Assembly: GCA_003224085.1 (NCBI GenBank)
Contig: QHYK01000115.1
Location: 1-64,000, forward strand
Source: Acidobacteriota bacterium
Lineage (GTDB): Bacteria; Acidobacteriota; Terriglobia; Acidiferrales; UBA7541
DNA length: 64,000 bases
Direction: 5' to 3'
Position numbers and translations under genes: made by a program. Of this stretch, positions 1-8,558 are shown in pieces (positions within the stretch are counted from its first letter, which is position 1; the number at the start of each line of letters is the position of its first letter). The notes below the pieces were generated by a model. It searched no databases and was not told the origin of the DNA. It saw only the letters and a program-made list of their open reading frames with translations.

Positions 1-702
1 GCGAAAGCCCTCAAAGGTTGATTCGGGACTAGCCACAAAGAGCAAACCCAGCCACACAAGTCCGCCGATTATGATGGCGAAAAAACCGTAGAAGATCACA
101 AGCATATAAGCATTAGCGACTGGTTGAACGCTTGGAGGAACGCGAACCCCACCCATCCAGTCTATGAGCGGCATTCGAGCGTAAGACAGAGCCACAAAAA
201 CGATTCCAATCGCAGGAACAGCAATCTTAGTGAACGCCGAAAATAATGAACTCGGCGTCAATATTGCCACGGCCCGGCTGATTAAGAGAACGCGCCAAAC
301 CGAAACTAATTCCAACGTCCAGACATTTGCCTGGGCTGCATCCACTTCACTCAGAAATCTTTCATAGGGAATCCCGTACAGCCATGCCAGCGGAGCAGTC
401 ATCCAGTAGAGCCCCAGAAAACTCAAGTAGCAGGATGCAAAATCAGGGAGGACTTTGCGTGCTTTAATGCTTGTTGCTAAATAGAGGAAGAAAAACAGGA
501 TCGACGAAGTAAGAAGCGACGCTGCTGCTGGTGCAAGAAGGAACCAGGGTTCACGCAAGAGGTATTTCCCGTCATAATGACGAGCGAGAGCTGCCGAGAG
601 ACAAAAAAGAAAGCCGACCAGGATCGAATGGCGATTGCTAGCGATTTCCCGAATCGCACTCTCGCGTCCGATCAGGTAGCCAAAAAGAGTTCTTATCGTC
701 AT
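1..702 (-). CDS. Integral membrane protein, partial (C-terminus outside window)
   Basis: An uninterrupted frame of 234 codons runs from an ATG at 702 down to base 1 without a stop, so the C-terminus lies outside the window. The product is strongly hydrophobic, with about six likely membrane segments (near residues 26-40, 53-77, 88-108, 128-148, 158-174 and 196-223) and short charged loops. I see no enzymatic motif. The ATG overlaps the stop of the upstream radical-SAM gene as ATGA, so the two are probably translationally coupled. A role as membrane partner of that enzyme is inferred from position only. Confidence 0.75.
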   Translation of the reverse strand, partial: MTIRTLFGYLIGRESAIREIASNRHSILVGFLFCLSAALARHYDGKYLLREPWFLLAPAAASLLTSSILFFFLYLATSIKARKVLPDFASCYLSFLGLYWMTAPLAWLYGIPYERFLSEVDAAQANVWTLELVSVWRVLLISRAVAILTPSSLFSAFTKIAVPAIGIVFVALSYARMPLIDWMGGVRVPPSVQPVANAYMLVIFYGFFAIIIGGLVWLGLLFVASPESTFEGFR

Positions 703-2051
703 GAACGTTCCTGGGATTGCGAACACCGCAGCTTGCGCGCTATTCGCGATTTGGTCCAGACTGTTTTTCGAATACTCGACCTCCTCTTGTTCTCGGCCGT
801 CGAGTAGACTGCGCCAGCGAGTTCGCGGTATGCATTCTCCAAATCCGATACTGTCATGCAGTCTGGAATGAAAGTGACATCAAACAACGTGTAATAGTCC
901 CAGCCACGATCAGAAATTATTCTGCCTTCCCTAGCCAGACGCTGGCGCAATGGAGAGCCGGGGAACGGGGTTTGCAGAGTCACCTGTACATCTGCGAGGG
1001 AGCAATCAAGAAGAAACTTAGTGAGATTTTCAATCGAGCCCTTCGTTTCTCCATCGGCACCCAACACAAAACAGCCCACAACTGCTATACCATGGTCCTG
1101 GATGGCTTCGAGAGCTGCCATCACCCTGCATAGCTCTGCCCGCTTTTCTCCGAACCCGCGGTAACTATGCACCAGAGATTCGATCCCAACAAGCACTTGC
1201 ACGCATCCCGAAGCGGCCAAGTCGCGCAACAGGGCAACCCTCTCGCCTATCCTCCAATCACTTTCGGTAAAGTATCGGAGACCCGTATCGGATAGGACGC
1301 CGAGAAGTTCTCTGTGATCTCTTGCGCCAGCAAAGGTGTTGTCGTCCGCAAGTTCGACCACAGGCCGACGGACGATTTTCTTTAGGGTTTCGAACTCCTC
1401 CTGCAAAAGATGTGCCGGCTTTTCGCGAAAGACGCCCAAAAGACGACTCGCTGCACAAAATTCGCAGGCGAACGGACAGCCCCTTTGCGTCTGGATAGTA
1501 AAGCGAGACCGCGGCAAAGCCGCTGCTAAATCAAATCGAGGAGGTCTTGACTCGTTGAGATTGAAGGGTCGATCCGCTCTATAGATGCCGCTAGCCTGGC
1601 CAAGAGACGCGTCTTGCAACACCTGGCTCCAAACTGGTTCGCCGTCACCTACAACTACGGCATCTGCGTAGTTCGCGGCCTCGTCGGGACATGCTGTCGC
1701 GTGGAGACCTCCGATAACAGTTGGGATTCCACGCTTTCGCAGCGCATTGGAGAATCCGTACGCTTCTTTCACCGATGCCGTCAGAGCCGAAATAGCGACG
1801 ATGCCTGGATCTTCGTCTGTAATCTGATCAACAAGTCTTTGCTCCCACTTGTCTACTTCATGGTAAGAACAGCTCCACTCAGAAGGCAATCTACCTGCCA
1901 ATGTGAGGAGGCCTAAGGCAGGAAGTTCGGCGACAGCGGCGTGTCGATTTTCAAGACCGGGAAGGCTGATGCCGAGCCTGAGTAGTTCCTGCTCACGAAC
2001 TCGGAGTCCCACAAAGGACACAAATGAAACGGATCGGCTTCGGGGTGTCAT
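699..2051 (-). CDS. B12-binding-domain radical SAM protein
   Basis: The 450-residue product has the two-domain plan of B12-dependent radical SAM enzymes. The N-terminal ~150 residues look like a Rossmann-type cobalamin-binding domain (IGGLHATACPDEA, VVGDGEP), although the canonical DxHxxG motif is not obvious. The radical SAM domain carries CxxxCxxC at C192, C196 and C199 (RGCPFACEFC), which would hold the 4Fe-4S cluster. Family members do methylations, ring rearrangements and other radical chemistry on unknown substrates. The gene is coupled through ATGA to the membrane protein downstream. The reaction cannot be assigned. No strong ribosome binding site precedes the ATG. Confidence 0.85.
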   Translation of the reverse strand: MTPRSRSVSFVSFVGLRVREQELLRLGISLPGLENRHAAVAELPALGLLTLAGRLPSEWSCSYHEVDKWEQRLVDQITDEDPGIVAISALTASVKEAYGFSNALRKRGIPTVIGGLHATACPDEAANYADAVVVGDGEPVWSQVLQDASLGQASGIYRADRPFNLNESRPPRFDLAAALPRSRFTIQTQRGCPFACEFCAASRLLGVFREKPAHLLQEEFETLKKIVRRPVVELADDNTFAGARDHRELLGVLSDTGLRYFTESDWRIGERVALLRDLAASGCVQVLVGIESLVHSYRGFGEKRAELCRVMAALEAIQDHGIAVVGCFVLGADGETKGSIENLTKFLLDCSLADVQVTLQTPFPGSPLRQRLAREGRIISDRGWDYYTLFDVTFIPDCMTVSDLENAYRELAGAVYSTAENKRRSSIRKTVWTKSRIARKLRCSQSQERS

Positions 2052-2536
2052 CTCTCGTTTAGTCTAGCAACGATTTTACACAGCGAACTGGAAGACTTAC
2101 GGATGTGTACTCCTCTAACGCCAATGCTTATCGCAAACTGAGCCATTGACGCTATTCGCGGCCTGCTCTTCGCGTGTTCTAAGGCATCGGCTCATGCGAC
2201 TTCCGCTTATCTATTTCTTTTCCATGTTGGAAAAAGTCCGCGTCCAAGAAGCAAATGGATACGTACTCCAGCAATACTGTAGAATCGGAAGCGGGCAAGA
2301 TTCCGGAAAACATAGACCTTGTGCTCAACCCTTCGAAACCGTAGCGTCCACCTCAATTTATTCAAAGACTAGCCAATCATTCGAGTCGCGCATTAGGCGT
2401 TGTCCTCGCAAAGCAAGAACCCGCCAATCCTTTGAGATTGTGACGCAGCCTCTCGGAGGTACTCGAAATCGATCCGACCTCGCTGGAATACATTCAGGAG
2501 TGGCGCTCTTGGTATTCGTTGACTGGATTATAGCAA
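2052..2536. other. Intergenic stretch with a possible decayed reading frame
   Basis: No intact gene is visible. On the plus strand the frame starting with ATG 2255 gives protein-like text interrupted by two in-frame stops (TAG at 2342, TGA further on) and ending at a TAG shortly before the toxin gene. It could be an old gene, but I recognise no family, so this is a weak call. Confidence 0.3.
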
Positions 2537-2572
2537 TTGTGCGATAATTCAATCGAAGAGGTGGCCCCGACA

Positions 2573-2980
2573 TTGAGCAGCGATTTCACGATTGAGTACG
2601 TGGAGCTACCGAACGGGCGGGCACCGGCCCGAGACTTCGTGGATTCGCTGGATGATAAGGCTGCCGCTCGGATAGACGCGTTCATCGAGCGCCTACGCAT
2701 CTACGGCAACCGAATGCAAGGAAAGTTCGTGAAGAAGCTCACTGGAGACATATTCGAGCTACGGGTCAAGCAATTCGACCGGATTTTCCGCGTCCTGTTC
2801 TTCTATCAACCGGGAATGCTGATCGTGATTACGTCAGGATTTCAGAAGAAGACGCAACAGACTCCGCCGGGCGAAATTACAAGGGCAGAGCAGCTGAAAA
2901 AGCTCTGGATGAAATATCGAAACCGTTACACGGGATCGCAGAAAGAACGGGAAGCCATTCTGAAGGAGTTGGGCCTATGA
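2573..2980 (+). CDS. RelE/HigB-type (phage Gp49-like) toxin
   Basis: The product of about 135 residues has the compact RelE/ParE-like layout. It opens with a strand (FTIEYVELPNG), followed by a helix around DSLDDKAAARIDAFIERL, the VKKLTGDIFELRV segment typical of Gp49/HigB-like toxins, and a C-terminal helix. Family members are ribosome-dependent mRNA interferases held inactive by an HTH antitoxin. The frame is open from TTG 2537; I prefer TTG 2573 because GAGGTGG lies 8 nt before it, but the start is uncertain. The stop overlaps the next start as ATGA, the normal coupling of a toxin-first module. Confidence 0.75.
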   Translation: MSSDFTIEYVELPNGRAPARDFVDSLDDKAAARIDAFIERLRIYGNRMQGKFVKKLTGDIFELRVKQFDRIFRVLFFYQPGMLIVITSGFQKKTQQTPPGEITRAEQLKKLWMKYRNRYTGSQKEREAILKELGL

Positions 2981-3309
2981 GACAAACCGTCAAGCGCGAC
3001 AAACACAGTGAAATTGTCGAACAGCGTGCTCGCAAGAGCGCAACCTACCGTAAGGCCTTCGGGCGCACCTTGCACCAGATTGACCTGGCTTTACTGGTGC
3101 GCGAGATGAGGGAGGATGCGGGGTTCACTCAGACCGAACTAGCGAAGAAGGTGGGCACGACACAGTCCGTGATTGCTCGCCTGGAGGACGCTGAATACAT
3201 GGGGCACTCGCTCACGATGCTGGAACGCATCGCTGCGGTCTGCGGCATTGCCCTCAAGCTTCATGCGGAGAAAAAGCCCAATTTCGACCGCGAGGTCGCG
3301 CTGGTCTAG
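2977..3309 (+). CDS. HTH (XRE-family) antitoxin, HigA-like
   Basis: The 110-residue product has a Cro/C1-type helix-turn-helix at about residues 45-100: REMREDAGFTQTELAKKVG, then TQSVIARLED, then LTMLERIAAVCG. It is the cognate antitoxin and probable autorepressor for the toxin gene it overlaps by 4 nt (ATGA). The toxin-before-antitoxin order is that of higBA. The module lies immediately left of the tRNA-Gly repeat at 3.4 kb, a common position for stabilising modules on integrated elements. I saw no clear operator upstream of the pair. Confidence 0.85.
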   Translation: MRQTVKRDKHSEIVEQRARKSATYRKAFGRTLHQIDLALLVREMREDAGFTQTELAKKVGTTQSVIARLEDAEYMGHSLTMLERIAAVCGIALKLHAEKKPNFDREVALV

Positions 3310-3357
3310 TCCCCAAGCAGGCCGTTGAACGACTGGCCGCTTTCCTCTGCAAATCGG

Positions 3358-3425
3358 TGGGGTCCAATTGAGCGAAGTGGGGTCCACTTGGGGTCCAAAA
3401 CCGTCCATTTTTAAACTGGATCCAA
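3358..3425. repeat. Clustered GGTCCA motifs beside the tRNA-Gly remnant
   Basis: Between the antitoxin gene and the tRNA-Gly repeat, GGTCCA occurs three times within about 40 bp (near 3361, 3381 and 3392), with variants following. A similar cluster sits at 35236-35277 before the second tRNA-Gly remnant, and related TCCGTCCAA motifs begin both copies of the tRNA-Asn repeat. Short direct repeats beside a tRNA 3' end are the usual look of arm-type integrase sites in attP arms. That role is an inference. Confidence 0.45.
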
Positions 3426-3503
3426 GTAGGTTAGCCGTGTAAGGGCAATTGAAACATCGTGAGTTATGGAGCGGGCGATGGGAATCGAACCCACGTCCGA
3501 AGC
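3426..3503. repeat. 78-bp direct repeat, left copy (tRNA-Gly-associated)
   Basis: This segment matches 35301-35378 in the same orientation. The right-hand part, covering the tRNA-Gly 3' end, is identical; the left-hand part, which lies downstream of the tRNA, carries scattered mismatches. Two copies in direct orientation, each made of a tRNA 3' end plus downstream flank, are what repeated integration at one tRNA type leaves behind. Confidence 0.7.
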
Positions 3504-3516
3504 TTGGGAAGCTTGC
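3467..3516 (-). pseudogene. tRNA-Gly (CCC) 3'-half remnant
   Basis: Read on the minus strand, this holds an anticodon-loop-like CTTCCCAAG, a T arm (GTGGG TTCGATT CCCAT) and the acceptor strand CGCCCGC followed by TCCA. That is the 3' half of a tRNA-Gly. No D arm or 5' acceptor strand lies upstream, so it is not a functional tRNA. Such 3' halves mark integration sites. Confidence 0.75.
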
Positions 3517-4037
3517 AATTTAACCCAAAAAACGCTGGATTGGCGGCATTTTTGCGATTTTCGGAACGCCTTAATTGGAAAATAATGGAAAACGGAAAAT
3601 GGAAAACGGCCACCTCGCGGTGGGGACAAACGTCTCGGAAAGCGGCGGTCTCCAGGCTTTCGCGGGCGCACTCGGGCCGGACCAAACGCCCATAGTTGCG
3701 GGGACCTTCAACGATCCGAACTTGCTGATCCTTCCATTTCGATTTGAACTGATTCGGCGTGGAGCAGCTGGTAGCTCGTCGGGCTCGCAGTTGCCTGTTA
3801 CACGGCAGGACAGGATTCTGGCACCGAGTTGGTTGGATAGTGGAATTGCCAGGTTTGCTGACGAGGTATTGAACTGTTACATCCGAGTAGGCCGTCCCTC
3901 GTTGACGAATTCCGGCGTGATCCCGAGCAGCCGGTATCTACGAACAGTCCCCAAAGTTCTTCACAGATACGACCGAGCCAAATTGACTCTGGTCCGGCTC
4001 ATTCATAGAATTTTGTAGGAGGAGCGTTACTGCTGTT
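3517..4037. other. Intergenic region, no gene recognised
   Basis: I see no convincing gene in this stretch. Overlapping frames exist on both strands but none has a ribosome binding site or a family-like product. Confidence 0.4.
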
Positions 4038-4619
4038 ATGTCTGCTGAATTGAGTTCCGGCGGCAAACATTCATTGCGCCGCTTTCTTGATGACCTCGTG
4101 TGGAAACATTTTGTTGACGATGTGCGGCTGGAAGAGCCGGGCGTTACCCAATACGTCTCCAAAATGCTTGTCGATTTCGTCGACGTCGGCAATCTCTATC
4201 GCCTTCAAAATGCTCAGGGAAAGAGGCTTGAGGACGTGGGGGAAATGCTCATCGAATCGAACCCCATGCTCGAAGCCCCATCTTTCGACCGGGAACGCGC
4301 CGTGCGCAAACATGTGGGGGACTACACTCTGTTTATGACCGGTCTGTTCCCGGAGAGCGTCGCAAAATCCCGCCAAACGAAGCGACCTCGCCTCGATGCC
4401 TTCGTCGACTTCGTGCAAGCCGGCAAGGAGTCCTATGCAATTGTGTCTTCGTTCGATCAATTCGAGTATCGGGATGAGGCGCCGCTCTTTAGAAGTCTGT
4501 CAGAGAATTTCGAAACCTGCGTGGTCGGACTCAATTTCGTGAAGCAAGATTTAGAAGAGTTCCAACACGAGTACTACCAGCGAGTCAAGGAGATCCTCGG
4601 TAAAAGCAAACGACAGTGA
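4038..4619 (+). CDS. Conserved hypothetical protein
   Basis: The 193-residue product is soluble, acidic and mostly helical, without signal peptide or recognised motif. Its codon pattern and even composition look like a genuine gene. An AGGAGGAG at about 4018-4025 lies somewhat far from the ATG at 4038. It converges with the outer-membrane gene at 4728, with a shared hairpin between them. The text (VSKMLVDFVDVGN, QAGKESYAIVSSFDQFEYR) suggests a small regulatory or stress-related protein, but I cannot assign a function. Confidence 0.7.
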   Translation: MSAELSSGGKHSLRRFLDDLVWKHFVDDVRLEEPGVTQYVSKMLVDFVDVGNLYRLQNAQGKRLEDVGEMLIESNPMLEAPSFDRERAVRKHVGDYTLFMTGLFPESVAKSRQTKRPRLDAFVDFVQAGKESYAIVSSFDQFEYRDEAPLFRSLSENFETCVVGLNFVKQDLEEFQHEYYQRVKEILGKSKRQ

Positions 4620-4683
4620 CGACGACTCAGCTTGAATGCTAACCGAGGACCAAGATCACTTTTGTTTTGCAGAACCACCTAGA

Positions 4684-4706
4684 GAGCCGGGCTTTCCGCC
4701 CGGCTC
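4684..4706. terminator. Hairpin between convergent genes
   Basis: GAGCCGGGC, TTTCC, GCCCGGCTC form a perfect 9-bp GC-rich stem with a 5-nt loop between two converging genes. No strong T-run follows on either strand, so it may be a weak or factor-assisted terminator. Confidence 0.6.
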
Positions 4707-4727
4707 CTCGTGTGGCTTCACTCTCAC

Positions 4728-5273
4728 TTAAAAGCGAAAACGGAAGCCTGTCGAAACACGCAGATTGTCCTGCACTTTACGACCTGCCGTCGGAACCTCA
4801 CGAAAGTCCGTAAGCAGATAGTCCACTTCGCCGAGCCTCAGGCTCATGTGTTTAGTGGCAGCTATATCGAGGCCTCCTCCTGTCGCCATCGCGAAAGAAT
4901 TCCGCGATCCGGGGACGCTGAAACCGGTCCCGCCCGTCGCGTGGGCCACGCCGAAGAGACCCTCCGCGAACGGCGTAACACGTCGGTAGCTCGGCAAGTA
5001 GAGTCGCGGGCCGAACAGGTAGGTTCCGAGACTGGAATCAAATCTGTCCATGTGGTACCCGCTGAAGTCTCCGATAATCCCGAACCAACTCTTGGGATTG
5101 AGGGCCACGGATGCAGTGCCTCCGTGAATGTTGAAATCAGGTGAATTGGATGTCGCAGGATTGGCGCGGATGTACGAGTAGCCTAAGGATACATCCTTGG
5201 TTGCTCGTTCCTGTGCCGAACTGCTCAGACACAGGAGAAGGGACATCAAAGCGAGATACGCAAGCTTACGCAT
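4728..5273 (-). CDS. Small outer-membrane beta-barrel protein
   Basis: The product of about 181 residues begins with a signal peptide (MRKLAYLALMSLLLCLSSSA). It then shows alternating aromatic and polar strands with Gly/Tyr-rich turns (VSLGYSYIRANP, TYLFGPRLYL, VTPFAEGLFGVAHA) and ends in Phe (TGFRFRF), the C-terminal signature of outer-membrane barrels. This fits the eight-strand opacity/OmpW-like group. ATG 5273 is chosen because GGAGG lies about 10 nt upstream; an upstream in-frame TTG would have no spacing to that site. Ligand and function are unknown. Confidence 0.8.
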   Translation of the reverse strand: MRKLAYLALMSLLLCLSSSAQERATKDVSLGYSYIRANPATSNSPDFNIHGGTASVALNPKSWFGIIGDFSGYHMDRFDSSLGTYLFGPRLYLPSYRRVTPFAEGLFGVAHATGGTGFSVPGSRNSFAMATGGGLDIAATKHMSLRLGEVDYLLTDFREVPTAGRKVQDNLRVSTGFRFRF

Positions 5274-5282
5274 ATCAAGCAA

Positions 5283-5698
5283 CCTCCAGCTTCAAGTTTT
5301 TTGAACGTTCCGTGAGGCAGAGGAACTGTCTCACGGCGGTAGCGCGCCAAAGATTTAATGGCAGTAGCTACCACCCAATACGATGCACATTTTTGGTGCT
5401 ACGTTGTCCATCGCAGGTCAAAGACCAGCGGGCCGTTGGCTAACCTAACGGAGGTGAGTTGCGCCCTTTAGGTCCGAAACGGCGAGAACAACGGAGGCCT
5501 TCTTGGCCTGTGCCTACCAAAAAGTCCGTATGCATTGAAAGCGTTGCATTTACGGGAAGCCCCGTAACGCATTGTTACCGGACGAAATTAGGTCTCGGGG
5601 CGTTATGGCCTATCCCAAACCCCGATTGCTGCGTAATTTTTGGTACAGACTGTTCGTATATTCCTCCAAAATCCTTGGCTTTGCAGGAAAGGATATCC
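5283..5698. other. Intergenic region, no gene recognised
   Basis: This contains the upstream region of the outer-membrane protein gene and the end of the HNH remnant. No convincing frame or RNA gene was seen. Confidence 0.4.
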
Positions 5699-6111
5699 TC
5701 AGCGAGTTGGAGGATACAGCCCGAAGGCTTCTTCAACTTCGCGAATCCGCTGACGGCGGACGTGATTCAGATTGAGCATCGCCACGGTTGCGCGGCCAAC
5801 GGAGTCCATCCTTCCATTTCATAGCCTTTGAATCGAAAGTGCTCCGACCACCGTTGCCGGATGGGATGAAACAAGGGCACCTGCTCGCCTGTCGCCGGAT
5901 CAACGGCCGTTGTCCTGTCGGCTTTTTGCAGATTGCATCCGGGGCATGCTAAGGCAAGGTTTTCCAAAACGGAGTGGCCGCCCTTTGATTGCGGGATGAT
6001 GTGTTCGACGTGAAACGTGGCTCCCTGGAGGCTCTCGTGCATGAGGCAGTATTGGCATCGTCCGTCTGCACGCAACCGGACGGCTTGCGACAGTGTTTCC
6101 GACACGGCCAT
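5699..6111 (-). pseudogene. HNH endonuclease, frameshifted near its C-terminus
   Basis: The first ~100 residues carry a complete HNH nuclease: a zinc knuckle CQYC, the catalytic HVEHIIPQSKGG, and LACPGCNLQKAD. The frame then stops early near 5767. Moving one base into the next frame restores protein-like text (GRATVAMLNLNHVRRQRIRE) that ends at the stop at 5699-5701, which matches a normal HNH C-terminus. A one-base shift near 5800 therefore truncates the protein; it is either a real lesion or a base-call error. The ATG overlaps the stop of the small gene at 6111-6332 as TAATG, so the two form a coupled pair. Confidence 0.75.
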
Positions 6112-6332
6112 TACGGCCGCTTGCTCAAAATCTGCAGTGCTTCCCCACGGACGAGAGACAATTGCTCGCTCAATTCAACCAGCGCTTCGAGTTCTTCTCT
6201 TTCCGATTGACCAAGAAGGCCTTCGTTGTTGCGGTCCATGAGTTCCTGAAGGCGACGGTCCGCCTTCGATGGAAAATGGAGATTTCCAACAGCCTCTACC
6301 CATTTCACGGGGGCCGAGATGGTTGAGCTCAT
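6111..6332 (-). CDS. Small helical protein paired with HNH nuclease
   Basis: The 73-residue product is charged and helical (DRRLQELMDRNNEG, SEREELEALVELSEQLS), resembling short proteins often coded just ahead of HNH nucleases. The stop shares one base with the HNH start codon, so the genes are cotranslated. Function unknown; a regulatory or accessory role is inferred from the pairing. Confidence 0.65.
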   Translation of the reverse strand: MSSTISAPVKWVEAVGNLHFPSKADRRLQELMDRNNEGLLGQSEREELEALVELSEQLSLVRGEALQILSKRP

Positions 6333-6412
6333 GGGATGATCCTAGGATGGCGGAGCGCTCACGTCAATGGTAGGCCAGGGATCGCCAGGGATCGCTATCC
6401 GTTCGCCTTCCT

Positions 6413-6805
6413 GTGAGCAATCGAAATATGGCGAAGAGTTATCCCAAATCGTCAGAGGAGACGACAAGTGAAATTATTGATTTCAAAGGCAGTCAGGGTT
6501 TTGGCGAACCACAGGGCTCGATAGGCTCGGGTCCGTATTCAGCGATATTTCGAGTGACAATCGCGGAAGCCAACTGTTGCAAATGCCTAATAGAGCGCAG
6601 GGACCTCATCGGCTTCGACGGAGGACGTTTGCCAGAGCCGGGGGCGGACAAGGGGGGCTTGAGCGGCGGTCCAGTACTGCTGGTCGATACTCTCGACTTT
6701 CCTCTAATTGGCGTCGTAACCGACCGTTGTGAAATGAGTCTCGCAGAGCTTGAGATTCTCCAGTTTGCGACTCTTGAAAATGTAATGACTGGCGCAAATG
6801 GCTAA
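6413..6805 (+). CDS. Hypothetical protein with SGGP motif (trypsin-like protease fold?)
   Basis: The 130-residue frame begins at GTG. Its C-terminal half reads KGGLSGGPVLLVDTLDFPLIGVV, the arrangement around the catalytic serine in trypsin-like serine proteases (GxSGGPV followed by a strand ending in GVV). The His and Asp parts of a triad are not obvious and the product is shorter than a full protease, so it may be a fragment or a non-catalytic homologue. The start codon is uncertain. Confidence 0.5.
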   Translation: MSNRNMAKSYPKSSEETTSEIIDFKGSQGFGEPQGSIGSGPYSAIFRVTIAEANCCKCLIERRDLIGFDGGRLPEPGADKGGLSGGPVLLVDTLDFPLIGVVTDRCEMSLAELEILQFATLENVMTGANG

Positions 6806-7123
6806 GCAATCGAGATCGGGCGCCCGCGCCCGTTTAAGGAAGAACGGTAGCGTGTAATTCCTGGAGTGGAACCATCACATCGAAAGCCTCGAACACATGA
6901 GCGGCTTTCAGGCGCAGGAAAAACACGAGGCGAAAGGGGCGCTGCACACCCTGCAGACTGTGCTGGGTGACGATTTCCTGCAAAATTGCAGCACAGAAAC
7001 CCCCTTCGTCGCCCGGCATCCGATGCTCAGGTGGCTGGCGAACGATGCGGCCAGCTCGCGTCGCAGCATAACGCGCTTCGCCGATCAGCTGAGAATCCTG
7101 GATGGAAAGGAGAGATCGAACTC

Positions 7124-7327
7124 ATGAGTCAGCTAGTTGTTTTCTTCTCGAAGGAAGGCAAGCCATTAAAAGCTCGTTGTTCTGCCTGTGGGACGGGTGC
7201 TCAGCGAAGAGTCGTTGCTACGAACGGGAACGAAATAGAAGTGTTTTGTCCCACCTGTCAATCATCCCTTCTTCTGGTGGCTAATGCCTCAGAATTGAAT
7301 CCTGGGCCGCGCTGCAGCTCTTGTTAA
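7124..7327 (+). CDS. Small zinc-ribbon protein
   Basis: The 67-residue product contains CSACG, CPTC and a terminal CSSC, so it probably binds one zinc ion. An AGGAG about 10 nt before ATG 7124 supports this start over upstream in-frame codons. There is no membrane segment. Similar tiny zinc-ribbon proteins have regulatory or nucleic-acid roles, but nothing specific can be assigned. Confidence 0.6.
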   Translation: MSQLVVFFSKEGKPLKARCSACGTGAQRRVVATNGNEIEVFCPTCQSSLLLVANASELNPGPRCSSC

Positions 7328-7354
7328 AACCCCGAGCCGGAAAAGACGCCGCGC

Positions 7355-7807
7355 CTAGGCGCGATCAGCCGGCGCCGGAGCTTTCTTCGATTCGAACCAT
7401 TCGTGGACGCGTTTCAATCCCTCAACGCCATCTACTGAACTAGAGCAAACATGCAAGGACGTGAGCGGCGTGAACGACATTTCGTCTTCCGTCAGCTGTT
7501 CACCTCGGAGAATCTTGAGCGGAATTTCGTCCGCTATTTGAAACAGTTTCTCTAGGTCTTGGACGATTAACTTAGGGCTATGCTCGTACGCTGTGAAGTT
7601 CGGTCTGAAAAGAATATCTCCCGAACAGACTATGAAGTTGTCGACAGCCGCAGTATCGAGCAAGTCCAAAAGGTCATCCCTGCTTTCGACGACGCCCATA
7701 ATGCAGAGCTCCAAACCGGCCGGGTGGCGTGGTGCGATGACTTTCACCTTATTGAGCCCGTCCAGGAATGTGAGAAACATCCGCAGGTTTGTTTTCGGAT
7801 TTAGCAT
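7355..7807 (-). CDS. Hypothetical protein, possibly from a leaderless transcript
   Basis: The product from ATG 7807 is about 150 residues, soluble, with no motif I recognise (GLELCIMGVVESRDDLLDLLDTA; FTPLTSLHVCSSS). On the minus strand a perfect TATAAT lies at 7819-7814 and would start transcription at about the ATG itself. No Shine-Dalgarno sequence is present, so a leaderless message is plausible. The frame is also open further upstream into the tRNA-Asn-associated repeat, which I consider non-coding. Confidence 0.6.
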   Translation of the reverse strand: MLNPKTNLRMFLTFLDGLNKVKVIAPRHPAGLELCIMGVVESRDDLLDLLDTAAVDNFIVCSGDILFRPNFTAYEHSPKLIVQDLEKLFQIADEIPLKILRGEQLTEDEMSFTPLTSLHVCSSSVDGVEGLKRVHEWFESKKAPAPADRA

Positions 7808-7846
7808 ACTCACATTATAGCGCCCGAAAACGCCGCGTCCGATTCC

Positions 7847-7948
7847 ATTTCCGTCCAACTTCCGTCCAATTCAAGGGCAGGATAAACAGCGATAAGGCTC
7901 GTAAGCGACACCAAACGCGGCACTTAGAGTTTTATACCCCCCGGCTGT
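7847..7948. repeat. 102-bp direct repeat, left copy (tRNA-Asn-associated)
   Basis: This segment matches 33914-34015 in the same orientation with only about five mismatches. It starts with two TCCGTCCAA-type motifs and ends in the anticodon arm of a tRNA-Asn (CCGGCTGT). The shared sequence lies where the 5' half of the tRNA should be. That is the structure of the far end of an element integrated in a tRNA gene: element end joined to a tRNA 3' part. Confidence 0.75.
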
Positions 7949-7987
7949 ACCGAAATGTTGGAGGTTCGAATCCTCCCCGGGGAGCCA
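7941..7987 (+). pseudogene. tRNA-Asn 3'-part remnant
   Basis: The segment holds a damaged anticodon arm (about two bases of the CTGTTAA loop missing), a perfect T arm (GGAGG TTCGAAT CCTCC), and the acceptor strand CCGGGGA with G discriminator and encoded CCA. The intact anticodon loop with GTT appears in the matching copy at 34009, which identifies the tRNA as Asn. The 5' half is absent and replaced by the 102-bp repeat. Confidence 0.75.
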
Positions 7988-8558
7988 ACTCCTTTGTCAT
8001 GCAGTGAGTTGCGAACATTTGCAGGGAACTCTGCCCTTCCACGATGAAATGTCGAGTGCGCGAATCGCGATTAATCTCGATCAATGAAGACGAAGGAAAG
8101 TCAACTGGGGCAGGTGTCTCTGCGGTTTATCAGATCAATCGCGGTCAATCGCGCTCAAACCAAGCATTCGGCTCGCAACCGAATGCTCGGCCATGCGCAC
8201 ACTAGTGTTAGAAGGACGTGCCTGCCTCGTGAGCAGTCGACCTAGTATCATCTCGTCGGTCAGGGTTCCTGTGCGAGCGATGCGGTGCTGTGAACGTGCA
8301 ATCATTTGCAGATCCCATTTCAAACTGTTGCCGGCACGGATAATTCCCCTCCTGAACAACGCGCTGCTCAGCGCGCACTTTCTGTTTGCCGACTATTCGG
8401 GAGTTGGCAAGCGGCATCAGAGAACGTGGTCGTGGCAGCGGTTTAGGTACCGACCCCTCACGGTCTGCGCGAGGGCGGACCAACAGGCCAGAAAGTGCTC
8501 GGCCAGACGCCATAGGTTTCAAGAGGCTTGGAATCGCCAGTGGGACTATAATCCGCGG
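7988..8558. other. Upstream region of the sigma-54 activator gene
   Basis: No gene is recognised between the tRNA-Asn remnant and the activator start at 8559. The activator frame stays open upstream to 8193, but that part has no domain-like content and is probably leader. Confidence 0.4.

Noticed and set aside
6834-7127. Overlapping open frames on both strands (6834-7019 minus, 6897-7127 plus)
   Set aside because: Neither has a ribosome binding site or a family-like product; they overlap each other almost entirely.
8193-8558. Upstream extension of the first sigma-54 activator reading frame
   Set aside because: The added 122 residues are Arg/Cys-rich without domain content; the GAF domain begins right after ATG 8559.
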